NCBI GenBank assembly: GCA_036388855.1
Contig: DASVRA010000034.1
Coordinates: forward strand, 1 to 39,201
Length of the DNA: 39,201 nt
Direction of reading: 5' to 3'
DNA from: DASVRA01 sp036388855
GTDB lineage: Bacteria; Pseudomonadota; Alphaproteobacteria; Caulobacterales; Caulobacteraceae
The position numbers and the translations under genes were made by a program. This document shows, piece after piece, positions 18,734-27,938 of this stretch (positions are counted from its first letter, which is position 1; each line of letters opens with the position of its first letter). The notes beneath the pieces are model-generated. The model was not told where the DNA came from. It saw only the letters and a list, made by a program, of their open reading frames with translations, and searched no databases.

Positions 18734-20716
18734 TCAGGACCTAAGCCGCAGGCCCAGCCGCAAGGTGCGGCCGGGCGAGGGAAGGCCGAGCTGGGGCAGG
18801 ACCACCTCGTCGGTGAGGTTGTCGATCGCGCCGGTCAGTTCGATCATCTGGCCCGAGGGCGGGCGCGGGACCGCCCAGGCGGCGCGCAGGTTGAACTCGG
18901 TGGAGGGCGGGAGGTCGGCCTGCCCGCCCGAGGGGGCGAGGTCCACCGCCTCGCCGATGCGGCGCATCTCGGCGCGGGCGGTGAGGGCGCGCCAGTTCCA
19001 TTCGAGCGCCGCGTCCCACTCGTAGCTCGGCCGCTGGGGCAGGCGGGCCCCGCCGTCGTCGTCAGAGGCATGGGCGCTGAGCATGTCCAGGCCCGCCTCC
19101 ACCGCCCAGTTGGGCGAGAGCCGGGCGCGGACCGCGAGGTCGGCGCCGTAGCTCTCGGCGCCGTTCAGGTTGAAGCGCTGGCGGCGGGAGACGCCGTCCA
19201 CGACGATGACCCGTTGGCTGATCGTACCCTCGCTGAGGATCAGGTAGGGGTTGACGCCGACGCTGACCGGGCCGCGGCGCCAGTCGAAGACGAGGTCGGC
19301 CAACCAGGCGGTTTCCGGTTGGAGGTCCGAGTTGGGCTGGAAGCGGCCGAGCGCCTCGCCGAACAGCTCGCGCGCGGTGGGGAAACGGGTGCGGCGGCCG
19401 GCGCTGGCGGTGACGGAGAGTTCCTCGCTGGTGCTCCAGCGCAGGGCGGCGGAGAAGGCCGGCGCGTCCATCGGCGCTTGGGCGGGTTTGTCGCCGGTCA
19501 GCGGGGTCTCGGCTCGGTCGTAGGCGAAGCCCCAGGTGGCGCGCAGGGTTTCGCCGATCGGGTGGTCGGCCTCGACGCCGACGCTGAACAAGTCCTGGCG
19601 GAAGCGGCGGTCGAGCGGGGGCGCGACCACGGGAAAGGCGGTGTCGAGCTGGTCGTGGGTGCTGCGCTGGGCGGAGGCGTTCCAGCGCAGGCGGACCGGG
19701 CCGAGGTGGTGGGTCAGGGTCAGGCGGCCGCCGTAGGTGTCGTCCTCGTCGACCTCTTGGCTGCGCAAGGTGGAGTAGGTGACGTCGCGGTAGGCGTCGA
19801 TGGTCTGGCCGAACCACTGGCCCCAGCCGACGCCGCGCAGCACGGCGGGGCCGAGGTCGGCCTCGGCGTTCAGGGTCAGTTGGGTCAGCCGGATGTCGGG
19901 GTAGCGCCAGAAGCGGGGGGACTCGACGGCGGGGTCCAGGTGCGCTTCGGGGGCGATGCCGCGCTCGGCGTCCAGGTGCAGCAGCGAGGCGCGGGCGCGC
20001 ACGGGGCCGAAGTCGGCGCCCACGGCGGCGAAGCCGCTCCAGGCGTCGAGGTCGGTGTTGGTGCGGCCGGGCTCGCCGGTTTCGTTGAACGGGAGGGCGT
20101 CAAGGTCGGCGACTGGGAGGGCGTCGCGGGCGGAGCGGCCGACCGCCGCGGTCGCCTCGTAGCGGCCGCCGGCCCAGGTCGCGACGGCGGCGGCGTTCTG
20201 GTAGCCGAGCGTGCCGAGCTCACCGAAGGCGGTGAGGCCGGTCCCGGCCTCGGCTCCGCGGCGGGTGCGCAGGTCGGCAACGCCCGCCACCGTGTTGGTC
20301 CCGTATTCGATCGGGGCCGCGCCCTTGACCACCTCGACATGGCCGATCAGGCCCACGGGCAGCAGGCCGAGGTCCACCCGCCCGTCCCAGGGCACGGCCA
20401 AGGGCGCGCCGTCGAGGAACACCTGGGTCTGGCGCTCCTCGGCACCGCGCACGCGGGCCACGGACTCGCCGCGCGAGTTCACCCGCACCGCCACGCCGGG
20501 CAGGCTGTCGAGCGCGTCGTCCAGCCCGGTGGGCTGACGCACCAGCAACTCCTCCGAAGTCAGCACCGCCGACGGCGGCAGCACCCGCGCCGCGTCGGCG
20601 GGGGCGGTGACCACGAGTTCGGAGACGGAGGTTTCCTCCTCGCGCTCCTGAGTGAAGCCGGGCTCGCCCGCCAGGGCCGCTCCGGCGCCCGCCACCGAAG
20701 CCAGGATCCTGCGCAT
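18734..20716 (-). CDS. TonB-dependent outer-membrane receptor
   Basis: A 660-residue TonB-dependent receptor. After a short N-terminal export sequence comes a TonB box-like VSELVVTAP, then the plug domain (about residues 45-160) with TGLDDALDSLPGVAV, RVRGAEERQTQVFLDGAPL and HVEVVKGAAPIEYGTNTVAGVADLRT, and a C-terminal 22-stranded barrel ending in the aromatic/basic RLGLRLRS. It lies 24 nt downstream of a second receptor gene on the same strand, so the two are probably co-transcribed. The ligand is not predictable from sequence; no siderophore, vitamin B12 or sugar genes adjoin. An AGGGAAGAG element precedes the ATG. Confidence 0.9.
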   Translation of the reverse strand: MRRILASVAGAGAALAGEPGFTQEREEETSVSELVVTAPADAARVLPPSAVLTSEELLVRQPTGLDDALDSLPGVAVRVNSRGESVARVRGAEERQTQVFLDGAPLAVPWDGRVDLGLLPVGLIGHVEVVKGAAPIEYGTNTVAGVADLRTRRGAEAGTGLTAFGELGTLGYQNAAAVATWAGGRYEATAAVGRSARDALPVADLDALPFNETGEPGRTNTDLDAWSGFAAVGADFGPVRARASLLHLDAERGIAPEAHLDPAVESPRFWRYPDIRLTQLTLNAEADLGPAVLRGVGWGQWFGQTIDAYRDVTYSTLRSQEVDEDDTYGGRLTLTHHLGPVRLRWNASAQRSTHDQLDTAFPVVAPPLDRRFRQDLFSVGVEADHPIGETLRATWGFAYDRAETPLTGDKPAQAPMDAPAFSAALRWSTSEELSVTASAGRRTRFPTARELFGEALGRFQPNSDLQPETAWLADLVFDWRRGPVSVGVNPYLILSEGTISQRVIVVDGVSRRQRFNLNGAESYGADLAVRARLSPNWAVEAGLDMLSAHASDDDGGARLPQRPSYEWDAALEWNWRALTARAEMRRIGEAVDLAPSGGQADLPPSTEFNLRAAWAVPRPPSGQMIELTGAIDNLTDEVVLPQLGLPSPGRTLRLGLRLRS

Positions 20717-20740
20717 GCCGCATCTCTTCCCTGAAAGCGC

Positions 20741-22849
20741 TTAGAGGCTGTGATGCAGCTCCACCCAGACGGTGCGGCCGGGGAGGGTGTAGAATTGGGC
20801 GTCGCCGAGTTCGCTCTCGGCCACCGGGTCGCGCCGATCGGTGAGGTTTTCGCCGACCACCCGCACGGTCCAGTCGGCGAAGCGGTAGCCGGCGGAAATG
20901 TCGAGCGTGGTGTAGGCGTCGGCGACCACCGAGTTGCCCTTGTTGAGGAAGCGTTCGCCGACGTAGCGGACCACGGCCGAGCCCTGGAAGCCTTCGGCCG
21001 GCTCGTAGATCAGGCCGACGCCGCCGATGTTCTCGGGCGACAGCTCCAGCGTGTTGCCGGCCAGTTGCTGGATCGAGCCGTCGGGGCGCAGGCGGGCGTA
21101 GTCGATGAAGGTGGCCTCGTGGTGGGCGTAGTTGGCGGCCACCGACATGTCGGGGGTGACGTGCCAGCGGGCCTCGACCTCGCCGCCCTTGAAGCGTTCA
21201 GAACCGGCGTTGGCGAGCGAGGGGAGGCCGCCGACGTTCTCGCGGATCACCAGGTTCTCGAACCGCATGGTGAATAGGCTGGCTTCCCATTCGAAGCGGC
21301 CGCCGGCCAGCCGGCCCTTCAGCCCGCCTTCCCAGCTGCGCGCCGATTCGGGCTCGAGGATCTCGCCCTCGCCCTCCGGGCCGAGGTCCACGGCGGCGGG
21401 CTTGTAGGTGTCGCGGTAGTTGATGAAGGCGGTCACGTGGTCGGGGCCGGCGCGCCAGACGGCGTAGCTGGCGCCGAGCGTGCCCGCGAGCCGGGTCTTG
21501 GACTTGGTGTCGGAGGAGGATTCCGGCGGCGTGCCGGGAGGGGCGTGCTCGTCGACCACTTCGCCGAACTGGTCCTCGTCGGTGAAGTTCAGGCGCAGGC
21601 CGCCGGTGATCAGCAGCCGGTCGTTCGGCGTCCACACCGCGTTGGTGTAGAGGCCGGCGAAGTTACGGCGGTCGAGAACGTGGGTGGACTCGTCCACCGG
21701 CAGGGTGGTGGACAGCGGCGCGTTCGAGCCGTCGGGCAGCACCGCGTATTCGAAGTTCTCGCTGCGCTGGGCGCCGCGCCCGTAGAGGTAGTCGGCGCCG
21801 ACGGTCAGCGACAGCTGCGGCGTCGGGGTGAAGGCGAGGTAGGTGTCCAGGTAGACGTCGGTCTGGCGCACGCGCTGGCGGAAGCCGTCGGCGTTCACCG
21901 TCACGCCGTCGTCGGCGAACTCCTCGCGCAGGAAGCCGCGGGTGTTCCGGCTGGAGGTGTAGGCGGCCGAGGCGGTGGTCACCCAGCGGGCGGCGCCGAG
22001 GTCGCGCTCCAGGCCGAGGTTCAGCTGGATGCGGTCCTGGTCCTGGCGGGCGTCGGTGGGGTTGACGTTCGCGTCCCGGGGGAAGCGGGTGGACAGGCCC
22101 GAGCCTTCGCGCGGGTGGGGGCTGTAGGGCTCCTGGCGCAGGACCACGCCGTCGAGGTCCAGGCGCACGCGGCCGAGCGGGGTGTCGCCGCCAAGCCGGT
22201 AGAGGCCGTGGAAGCGGTCGAAGCCGGAGCGGTCCTGCTTGAAGCTCGTGGTCTCGGCGCGCAGTGCGATGGACTGGGCCAGATCGCCCATGGCCGGCAG
22301 GTCGGTGGAGATGTAGGCGCCGCCCTTGCTCGGGTCGCCGATGAAGGCGCCGGCCTCGCCGCGGGTGTGGCCGGGCGCGTAGTGGAACACCTGGATCACG
22401 CCGACGAAGCTGGTGGCGCCGTAGCTGACCGGGGCGGCGCCGCGCAGCACCTCGATGCGCTCGACGTTGAGGAAATCGAGCGTCGGGATGGCGGGGTTGA
22501 AGGCGCCGCCGTAGGGCACGCCGTCGACCACCAGCAGGAAGGCGTCGAACTCCTGCAGGCCCCAAAAGGCGGGGACCGCGCCCGCCGGCCCCGCGTCGCC
22601 GCCGGGAGGGGCGTCCACGCCCGCGGTCAGCGCCAGGGCCGAGCGCAGGGTGGTGACGCCGCGCGCGCGCAGTTCCTCGCCGCTGATCACCGTGACCGTG
22701 CCGGGGAAGCGGCCGGCCTCGACGGGGGTCTTGGTGGCGGTGACCACCAGCTCCTCGACCTGGGTCGGCTCGATCTGCGCCTGGGCCGCGCCGGCCATGG
22801 CGAGAGCGCTGGCGGTGGCGAGCGCCACCGCGGTGATCTTCGAGAGCAT
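20741..22849 (-). CDS. TonB-dependent outer-membrane receptor (first of a tandem pair)
   Basis: A 702-residue receptor with a signal peptide MLSKITAVALATASALAMAGAAQA and the TonB box EELVVTATKTP shortly after cleavage. The plug (about residues 35-165) holds GTVTVISGEELRARG, LVVDGVPYGGAFNP and ERIEVLRGAAPVSYGATSFVGVIQV; the rest is a barrel that ends with TVWVELHHSL. The start at 22849 is chosen because the signal peptide begins there and a GGGGGA element precedes it. The frame extends 5 codons further upstream. Translated ahead of the second receptor gene with a 24-nt gap. Substrate unknown. Confidence 0.93.
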   Translation of the reverse strand: MLSKITAVALATASALAMAGAAQAQIEPTQVEELVVTATKTPVEAGRFPGTVTVISGEELRARGVTTLRSALALTAGVDAPPGGDAGPAGAVPAFWGLQEFDAFLLVVDGVPYGGAFNPAIPTLDFLNVERIEVLRGAAPVSYGATSFVGVIQVFHYAPGHTRGEAGAFIGDPSKGGAYISTDLPAMGDLAQSIALRAETTSFKQDRSGFDRFHGLYRLGGDTPLGRVRLDLDGVVLRQEPYSPHPREGSGLSTRFPRDANVNPTDARQDQDRIQLNLGLERDLGAARWVTTASAAYTSSRNTRGFLREEFADDGVTVNADGFRQRVRQTDVYLDTYLAFTPTPQLSLTVGADYLYGRGAQRSENFEYAVLPDGSNAPLSTTLPVDESTHVLDRRNFAGLYTNAVWTPNDRLLITGGLRLNFTDEDQFGEVVDEHAPPGTPPESSSDTKSKTRLAGTLGASYAVWRAGPDHVTAFINYRDTYKPAAVDLGPEGEGEILEPESARSWEGGLKGRLAGGRFEWEASLFTMRFENLVIRENVGGLPSLANAGSERFKGGEVEARWHVTPDMSVAANYAHHEATFIDYARLRPDGSIQQLAGNTLELSPENIGGVGLIYEPAEGFQGSAVVRYVGERFLNKGNSVVADAYTTLDISAGYRFADWTVRVVGENLTDRRDPVAESELGDAQFYTLPGRTVWVELHHSL

Positions 22850-22932
22850 GCAGATTCCCCCCAACGGCTTATGGCCGCCGCTTGTTCAGCAACAGAGTAG
22901 AAGCTCGACTCCGCCGCCGCAACAGAACGGCG

Positions 22933-25900
22933 TTAGTCCCGCTCCCCACGCATCGCCAGTGTGTCGAACGAGCCATAGTAGCGCAGGCCCACCAGACCCG
23001 CCGCCAGCGCCGAAACCGGGCCGCCGCGCGCGTCGTCCTGGGCCACTTCCACCCGCGAGAGGTCGAAGCCCAGGCCCGCCACCTTGGTCGCGGCGAGCTG
23101 GTTGAAGGACGCCTCGACCTCGCCCAGCTCGCGCTCCAGCGCGTCGACGCGGGCCAGCTGGTAGTTGGTCGGGGCCGACTCCACCGAGGTGATTGCGCCG
23201 TAGACGCTGTCCATGTGCTCGCGCAGCCGCTCCTCGCCGGTGATGGCGCCGCCCTCCTTGGTGGCGACCACCTGGCCGCGCACGGCCTCCACCCTGGCCA
23301 GGAACGCCTGGGCCTTCGCCCGCTCCGGATCGCCCGCGGGAAGCGCGGCGATGCGCTGCTCGGTCTGGGCCTTCAGCGCGCCGACCTTGGCGATCAGCAT
23401 GCTCATGCGGTTGAACAGGTTGCTGACCCGCACCCCGGCCTCGTACTGGGCGCGGCGCTCCTCCACGGTGTAGGTGGCGCGGCGGTCCAGGGTGATCACC
23501 AGCGGCTGGGTCATCACCTCGCCGGCCTTGGTCAGCCGAACGGTGTAGCGGCCCGGCGGCACACGCACGCCCTGGGTGGCGGCGCCGGCGATCGAGGCGG
23601 CGGGCGGCACCTGGGGCGCCTTCACCCGCATCGACCAGACCACGCGGTTGATGCCTTTGCGCTTGGTCGCGGGCAGGGTGTCGACCACCTTGCCCTGCTC
23701 GTCGATGATCTCGAGCTTCATCCGCCCGATCACGTGGCGGGCCTTCTGGTAGTAATTGATCACCGCGCCGTCGGCGGGGTTGGACCCGGCGAACTTGGCG
23801 TCGCCCTCGGCCCAGCCGCCGTTGCCCTGGATGCGCTGCTGCACCTCGCGCCCGGGCAGCAGCACCGCGGTCTTAGTCAGCATCTCGGGGGTGACCGAGC
23901 GCAGCGGGGTCAGGTCGTCGACGATCCAGATGCCGCGCCCGTGCGTGGCCAAGACCAGGTCGCCGTCGCGCGGCTGTACCACCATGTCGCGCACCGCCAC
24001 GGCGGGGAAGTCGCCGGGCTTGAACTGCGCCCAGGTGCGGCCGGAGTCGATCGAAGCCCACATGCCGAACTCGGTGCCGACGAACAGCAGGTTCGGGTTG
24101 CGGCTGTCTTCCCGCACCACGTGGGCGTAGCCGCGCACGCCCGGGGTCTGGGGCGTGATCAGCGGGCGCCAGGTGCGGCCGTAGTCGGTGGTCTTGTAGA
24201 CGTAGGGGCCCATGTCGCCGAACGTGTGGCGGTCCACGGCGACGAAGGCGGTGGCGGGATCGTGCCGGCTGGCCTCGACCCAGCTGATCCAGTTCTCCTT
24301 GGGCAGGCCCTTGATGTTCCTGGTCACGTTGGTCCAGGTGCGGGCGCCGTCCTGGGTCAGCTGCACGTTGCCGTCATCGGTGCCGACCCAGATCACCTGA
24401 CCGTTCTTCGGGCTCTCGGAGATCGAGTAGATGGTCGTGTGCATCTCGGCGGCGGAATTATCCACGGTGATGCCGCCCGACTCCTCCTGCTTCTGCTTTT
24501 CGGGGTTGTTGGTCGATAGGTCGGGCGAGATGCGTTCCCAGGTGCCGCCGTGGTCGCGCGAGCGGAACAGGAACTGAGCGCCGATGTAGATCGTGCCCTT
24601 CTCGTTGGGCGACATGTGCACCGGGGCGTTCCAGTTGTAGCGCAGCTTCTCCTTGTAGCCGGCCAAGGGCTGGATGAAGCGCGCCTGCAGGGTGCGCCGG
24701 TCGATGCGCGAGAGGTTGCCGCCCTGGTATTCGGCGTAGGCGAAGTTGGGGTCGGCCGGGTCGGCGAAGGCCCAGAAGCCGTCGCCGCCGTAGAGGTTCT
24801 CCCAGCGGCTGTTGGTGATCCCGCCCGGATAGGCGCTGTCGCCGACCCAGGAGGAGTTGTCCTGCAGGCCGCCATAGACCTGGTAGGGATCCTTGTCGTC
24901 GGTGGAGACGTGGTAGAACTGGCTGATCGGCAGGTTCTCTGCGTGACGCCACTTGGCCCCGCCGTCGTGGGTGATCCACAGGCCGCCGTCGTCGGCGCCG
25001 ATGATGTGCTGGGAGTTCTTCGGGTTGATCCAGACGTCGTGCCAGTCGCCGTGGCTGCCGCCCGCCGCGTTGGCGAAGCTCTTGCCGCCGTCGTCCGAGG
25101 CGATGACGCTGAAGCCCATCTTGAACACGCGCTTGTCGTTGTTCGGGTCGACCTCCATCCGGCCGAAGTAGAACGGCCGCCAGACCATGCCCTGGCTGCG
25201 GTCGCGCTCCTCGAACGACTGGCCGCCGTCCTCGGAGACGTAGAGCGCCGACCGCACGCCCTCGACGAAGGCGTAGATCTGCTTGTTGTTCGATGGCGCG
25301 TAGACCACCTCGATGCGGCCCCAGGGGCCCTTGGGCAGGCCCTTGACCGTGTCGGAGGTCATGGCGTTCCAGGTGCGGCCGCCGTCCGACGAGCGCATCA
25401 TGGCGCTGCCCGATGGCGCGTCCGGGCCGTTGCCGCCGGAGCGGAAGGTCCAGCCCTTGCGGCGGAAGTCCCACATGCCGACGATCAGGTTTTCCGGATT
25501 GGCCGGGTCCATGGCGATGGTCGAGCAGCCGGTGGACAGGTTCGGCGCCTTGACGATTTGGGTCCAGGTCGCCCCGCCGTCGGTGGTCTTGTAGAGGCCG
25601 CGGTCGGGGCTGTCGGACCACAGGGCGCCCGGCGCGCAGACGTAGACGGTGTTGCCATCGCGCGGATGCACCAGGATGCGGGTGATCCGCTCGGTCTTGG
25701 GCAGGCCCATCTTGGTCCAGGTCTCGCCGCCGTCGACCGAGCGGTAGACGCCGTCGCCGACCGACACGGAGTTGCGGGTCCAGCTCTCGCCGGTCCCGGC
25801 CCAGATCACCTGCGGATTGGTGGGGTCGAGCGCCAGGGCGCCGATCGACTGCACCGGCTGCTTGTCGAAGACCGGCTTGAAAGTCGTGCCGCCGTCTTCC

Positions 25901-26151
25901 GACTTCCAGATGCCGCCCGAGGCGGCGCCGACGAACAGCGTCACCTTGCCGTTCGCTTCCTGGCGCGCGGCCAGAGCAGCGATGCGGCCCGACATGGTGG
26001 CCGAGCCGATGTTGCGGGCGCCGAGGCCCGAGACGGTGGCGGAGTCCGCGGTTGGGGCCGCGGCGGCGGCGGTGCGGGCAGGCTTGGCCTCGGCCGCGAG
26101 CGGGAGGGCCAGCGCGAGCGCCGCGCCGGCGAGAAGGGTGTTCCTGAGCAT
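22933..26151 (-). CDS. large secreted Asp-box (BNR/sortilin-like) propeller protein
   Basis: A 1072-residue exported protein with an N-terminal signal peptide (MLRNTLLAGAALALALPLAAEA). At least ten Asp-box motifs of the SxDxGxTW type run through the first two thirds, for example SEDGGTTFK, SVDGGETWT, TTDGGATWT, SSDGGRTWN, SEDGGQSFE, SDDGGKSFA, SRDHGGTWE, TTDYGRTWR and SIDSGRTWA, which makes a multi-bladed beta-propeller like VPS10/sortilin-type and sialidase-type repeats. The C-terminal 300 or so residues differ and resemble a beta-sandwich followed by helices. A strand like ILVHPRDGNTVYVCAP belongs to one blade. The upstream LolA-like gene ends 14 nt before this start, so they form a unit. 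Activity is unknown; a sialidase role should not be assumed. Confidence 0.88.
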   Translation of the reverse strand: MLRNTLLAGAALALALPLAAEAKPARTAAAAAPTADSATVSGLGARNIGSATMSGRIAALAARQEANGKVTLFVGAASGGIWKSEDGGTTFKPVFDKQPVQSIGALALDPTNPQVIWAGTGESWTRNSVSVGDGVYRSVDGGETWTKMGLPKTERITRILVHPRDGNTVYVCAPGALWSDSPDRGLYKTTDGGATWTQIVKAPNLSTGCSTIAMDPANPENLIVGMWDFRRKGWTFRSGGNGPDAPSGSAMMRSSDGGRTWNAMTSDTVKGLPKGPWGRIEVVYAPSNNKQIYAFVEGVRSALYVSEDGGQSFEERDRSQGMVWRPFYFGRMEVDPNNDKRVFKMGFSVIASDDGGKSFANAAGGSHGDWHDVWINPKNSQHIIGADDGGLWITHDGGAKWRHAENLPISQFYHVSTDDKDPYQVYGGLQDNSSWVGDSAYPGGITNSRWENLYGGDGFWAFADPADPNFAYAEYQGGNLSRIDRRTLQARFIQPLAGYKEKLRYNWNAPVHMSPNEKGTIYIGAQFLFRSRDHGGTWERISPDLSTNNPEKQKQEESGGITVDNSAAEMHTTIYSISESPKNGQVIWVGTDDGNVQLTQDGARTWTNVTRNIKGLPKENWISWVEASRHDPATAFVAVDRHTFGDMGPYVYKTTDYGRTWRPLITPQTPGVRGYAHVVREDSRNPNLLFVGTEFGMWASIDSGRTWAQFKPGDFPAVAVRDMVVQPRDGDLVLATHGRGIWIVDDLTPLRSVTPEMLTKTAVLLPGREVQQRIQGNGGWAEGDAKFAGSNPADGAVINYYQKARHVIGRMKLEIIDEQGKVVDTLPATKRKGINRVVWSMRVKAPQVPPAASIAGAATQGVRVPPGRYTVRLTKAGEVMTQPLVITLDRRATYTVEERRAQYEAGVRVSNLFNRMSMLIAKVGALKAQTEQRIAALPAGDPERAKAQAFLARVEAVRGQVVATKEGGAITGEERLREHMDSVYGAITSVESAPTNYQLARVDALERELGEVEASFNQLAATKVAGLGFDLSRVEVAQDDARGGPVSALAAGLVGLRYYGSFDTLAMRGERD

Positions 26152-26165
26152 CACTGTGTGTCCCC

Positions 26166-26924
26166 TCACTTCGCCGCCGGCGAGGCGGGCATGGCGAAGT
26201 AGTTGGCCGGCGTCTCGATGTTCGCCTCGGCCTTTTCGATGGTCATTTCCTGGCGCTGGTTGGAGCCGCGCGGGCCGCTGGAGACGGCCATGGGGAAGTA
26301 GACCCCGCCGACCTTCTCATAATCGCCCAACTCGGATTCGGTCGCCTGTTCGGCCCCGCGCACCCGGCGGGTCTCGATGGTCTTGATCTCCAGGAAGGTG
26401 TCCGGATCCAGGTAATAGGTGAACTGGTCGCCGTCCTTCTGCACCACCTGCAGCTTATAGGCGGGCGTGCCGTCCACGTCCTCGATCCCCTGGGAGGTGA
26501 CGGTTGAGCCGTCGCTGCGCGCGGCCAGCAGCGGGCCCTGGATCAGGCCCTGGTCGGCCATCTGCCGCGCCTCGTCCGACGCCATCTGCTCGGCGTCGCG
26601 TCGGCCCTGGAACGGATTGATCTTCCAGCCGGAGCGCCCGTCGTAGGCCTGCACGATGGTGAGCCCCTGGATGGCGCCTTCCTGGCGGATCGCGCCCGAC
26701 TTGTTGCGCGTCTCCAGCGCCGAAAGCTCGAACCCGCCAGGGAACTGCAGCCGGCCGCTGAAGCGGACGCTGTTCAAGGCGGCGATCCGCGCCGCCCCGC
26801 CCCTGGCCTCCAGGTTCTTGGCCACCAGCTGGTCGGCCGTCATGGTTTCCGCCGCCTGGGCGCTCCAGCCCATAAGCAGGCAGGCCGCGCTTGCGCCAGC
26901 CGCCCGCAACACTCCAGATTTCAT
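26166..26924 (-). CDS. secreted LolA-like/outer-membrane lipoprotein-sorting-fold protein
   Basis: A 252-residue protein with a signal peptide (MKSGVLRAAGASAACLLMGWSAQA). The mature part begins AETMTADQLVAKNLEARGGAARIAALNSVRFSGRL and has strand segments such as FTYYLDPDTFLEIKTIETRRV and DYEKVGGVYFPMAV, which match the LolA/LppX half-barrel fold that binds hydrophobic molecules in the periplasm. True LolA is shorter and its usual neighbours are not seen here, so this is a paralogue of unknown cargo. The start at 26924 is supported by AAAGGGG 8 nt upstream; a longer frame extends to 27164 but has no signal peptide. It precedes the Asp-box protein gene by 14 nt. Confidence 0.8.
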   Translation of the reverse strand: MKSGVLRAAGASAACLLMGWSAQAAETMTADQLVAKNLEARGGAARIAALNSVRFSGRLQFPGGFELSALETRNKSGAIRQEGAIQGLTIVQAYDGRSGWKINPFQGRRDAEQMASDEARQMADQGLIQGPLLAARSDGSTVTSQGIEDVDGTPAYKLQVVQKDGDQFTYYLDPDTFLEIKTIETRRVRGAEQATESELGDYEKVGGVYFPMAVSSGPRGSNQRQEMTIEKAEANIETPANYFAMPASPAAK

Positions 26925-27117
26925 CTTGACCACCCCTTTGGCCGCCGTCCCGGCGACCGCCACGACTCCAGCCGCCCCGCCGGAAGGGCGGGACCTGTCG
27001 CGGCGCGCATCACGCTCGCCGGAGGGCGCGCCGTCAAGCGTCCCCGCGCCGGATTGCCGAATGTTCATGTTACGCCGGCCGGTTGGCGCCCGCGCCACGC
27101 TCGCGCATTGTCCCTGC

Positions 27118-27924
27118 GTGGAAGCCGCCGACGCAACCGTTCCAGCAGGCGCAACCAGGCCCACCGGGCTGCGCGGGCGGCTGCACGAACTTTACCACGG
27201 CCAGTCGCGCGCGGCGGTGCGTTTCCGCCTGGCGGTGATCACCGTCGACTTCATCATCATCGGCTTCTTCATCGCCGCGCCGATCCTGCGCGACCAGCCG
27301 GGCTTCCTGATCATCGACTACTTCATCGCCGCGGTTCTGGGGATCGAGCTGATCGCGCGCGGCCTGGCCTGCCCGAGTTTCACCTCCTGGCTGAAACAGC
27401 CGAGCGTCTGGCTGGACATCTTCGTGCTGGTCACGCTCCTGGCCCCAAGCTGGGGCTACAACCTGGGCTTCCTGCGGATGCTGCGGCTGTGGACGGTGAT
27501 CCACAGCGAGTTCTTCTGGACCACGGTGGGGCGGCGCTACGACGATACCCGCTGGGAGGAGGTGACCAAGACCGTCGCCACCCTGCTGACCTTCCTCTTC
27601 ATCACCGCGGGCGTGGTCTACACCGGCTTCGCCGGCCGCGCCGAGGGGATGCACAGCTACGTCGACGCGCTTTATTTCACCGTCACCAGCGTCACCACCA
27701 CCGGCTACGGCGACGTGCTGCTGCCCGGCCACTCCGGCAAGCTGCTTTCAATCATCATCATGATCAGCGGCATCACCCTGTTCGTGCGCCTGGCCCAGGC
27801 GCTGTTCCGGCCGAACAAGGTGCGCTTTCCCTGCCCCACCTGCGGCCTGCTTCGCCACGACCCGGACGCGGTGCACTGCAAGGCCTGCGGACAGGTGCTG
27901 AATATCCCCAACGCGGACGAGTAG
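27118..27924 (+). CDS. voltage-gated-type K+ channel with C-terminal zinc ribbon
   Basis: A 268-residue inner-membrane channel with five or six helices. S1 is about 37-56 (RLAVITVDFIIIGFF), S2 62-82, S3 97-110, S5 152-170, then the pore loop with selectivity filter TTTGYGD (193-199) and S6 208-228. The S4-like segment FLRMLRLWTVIH carries few positive charges, so voltage sensing may be weak. The C terminus is a zinc ribbon: CPTC (239-242) and CKAC (254-257). Such a ribbon on a channel is unusual. The start is uncertain: GTG at 27118 gives a natural N terminus; ATG at 27061 would add 19 residues, and neither has a clear Shine-Dalgarno. It ends 14 bp from the convergent MarR stop and is divergent from the LolA-like gene. 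Confidence 0.82.
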   Translation: MEAADATVPAGATRPTGLRGRLHELYHGQSRAAVRFRLAVITVDFIIIGFFIAAPILRDQPGFLIIDYFIAAVLGIELIARGLACPSFTSWLKQPSVWLDIFVLVTLLAPSWGYNLGFLRMLRLWTVIHSEFFWTTVGRRYDDTRWEEVTKTVATLLTFLFITAGVVYTGFAGRAEGMHSYVDALYFTVTSVTTTGYGDVLLPGHSGKLLSIIIMISGITLFVRLAQALFRPNKVRFPCPTCGLLRHDPDAVHCKACGQVLNIPNADE

Positions 27925-27938
27925 GCGGCCAGGCCTGG

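Noticed and set aside
19070..26202. Four long plus-strand frames (19070-20734, 21437-22900, 22882-24519, 24550-26202)
   Set aside because: They are antisense to the TonB receptors and the Asp-box protein, which have signal peptides and clear domains. The plus-strand products are low-complexity Gly/Ala/Arg-rich.
27061..27117. ATG at 27061 as start of the K+ channel
   Set aside because: The added residues look unlike a channel N terminus and there is no Shine-Dalgarno; kept only as an alternative.
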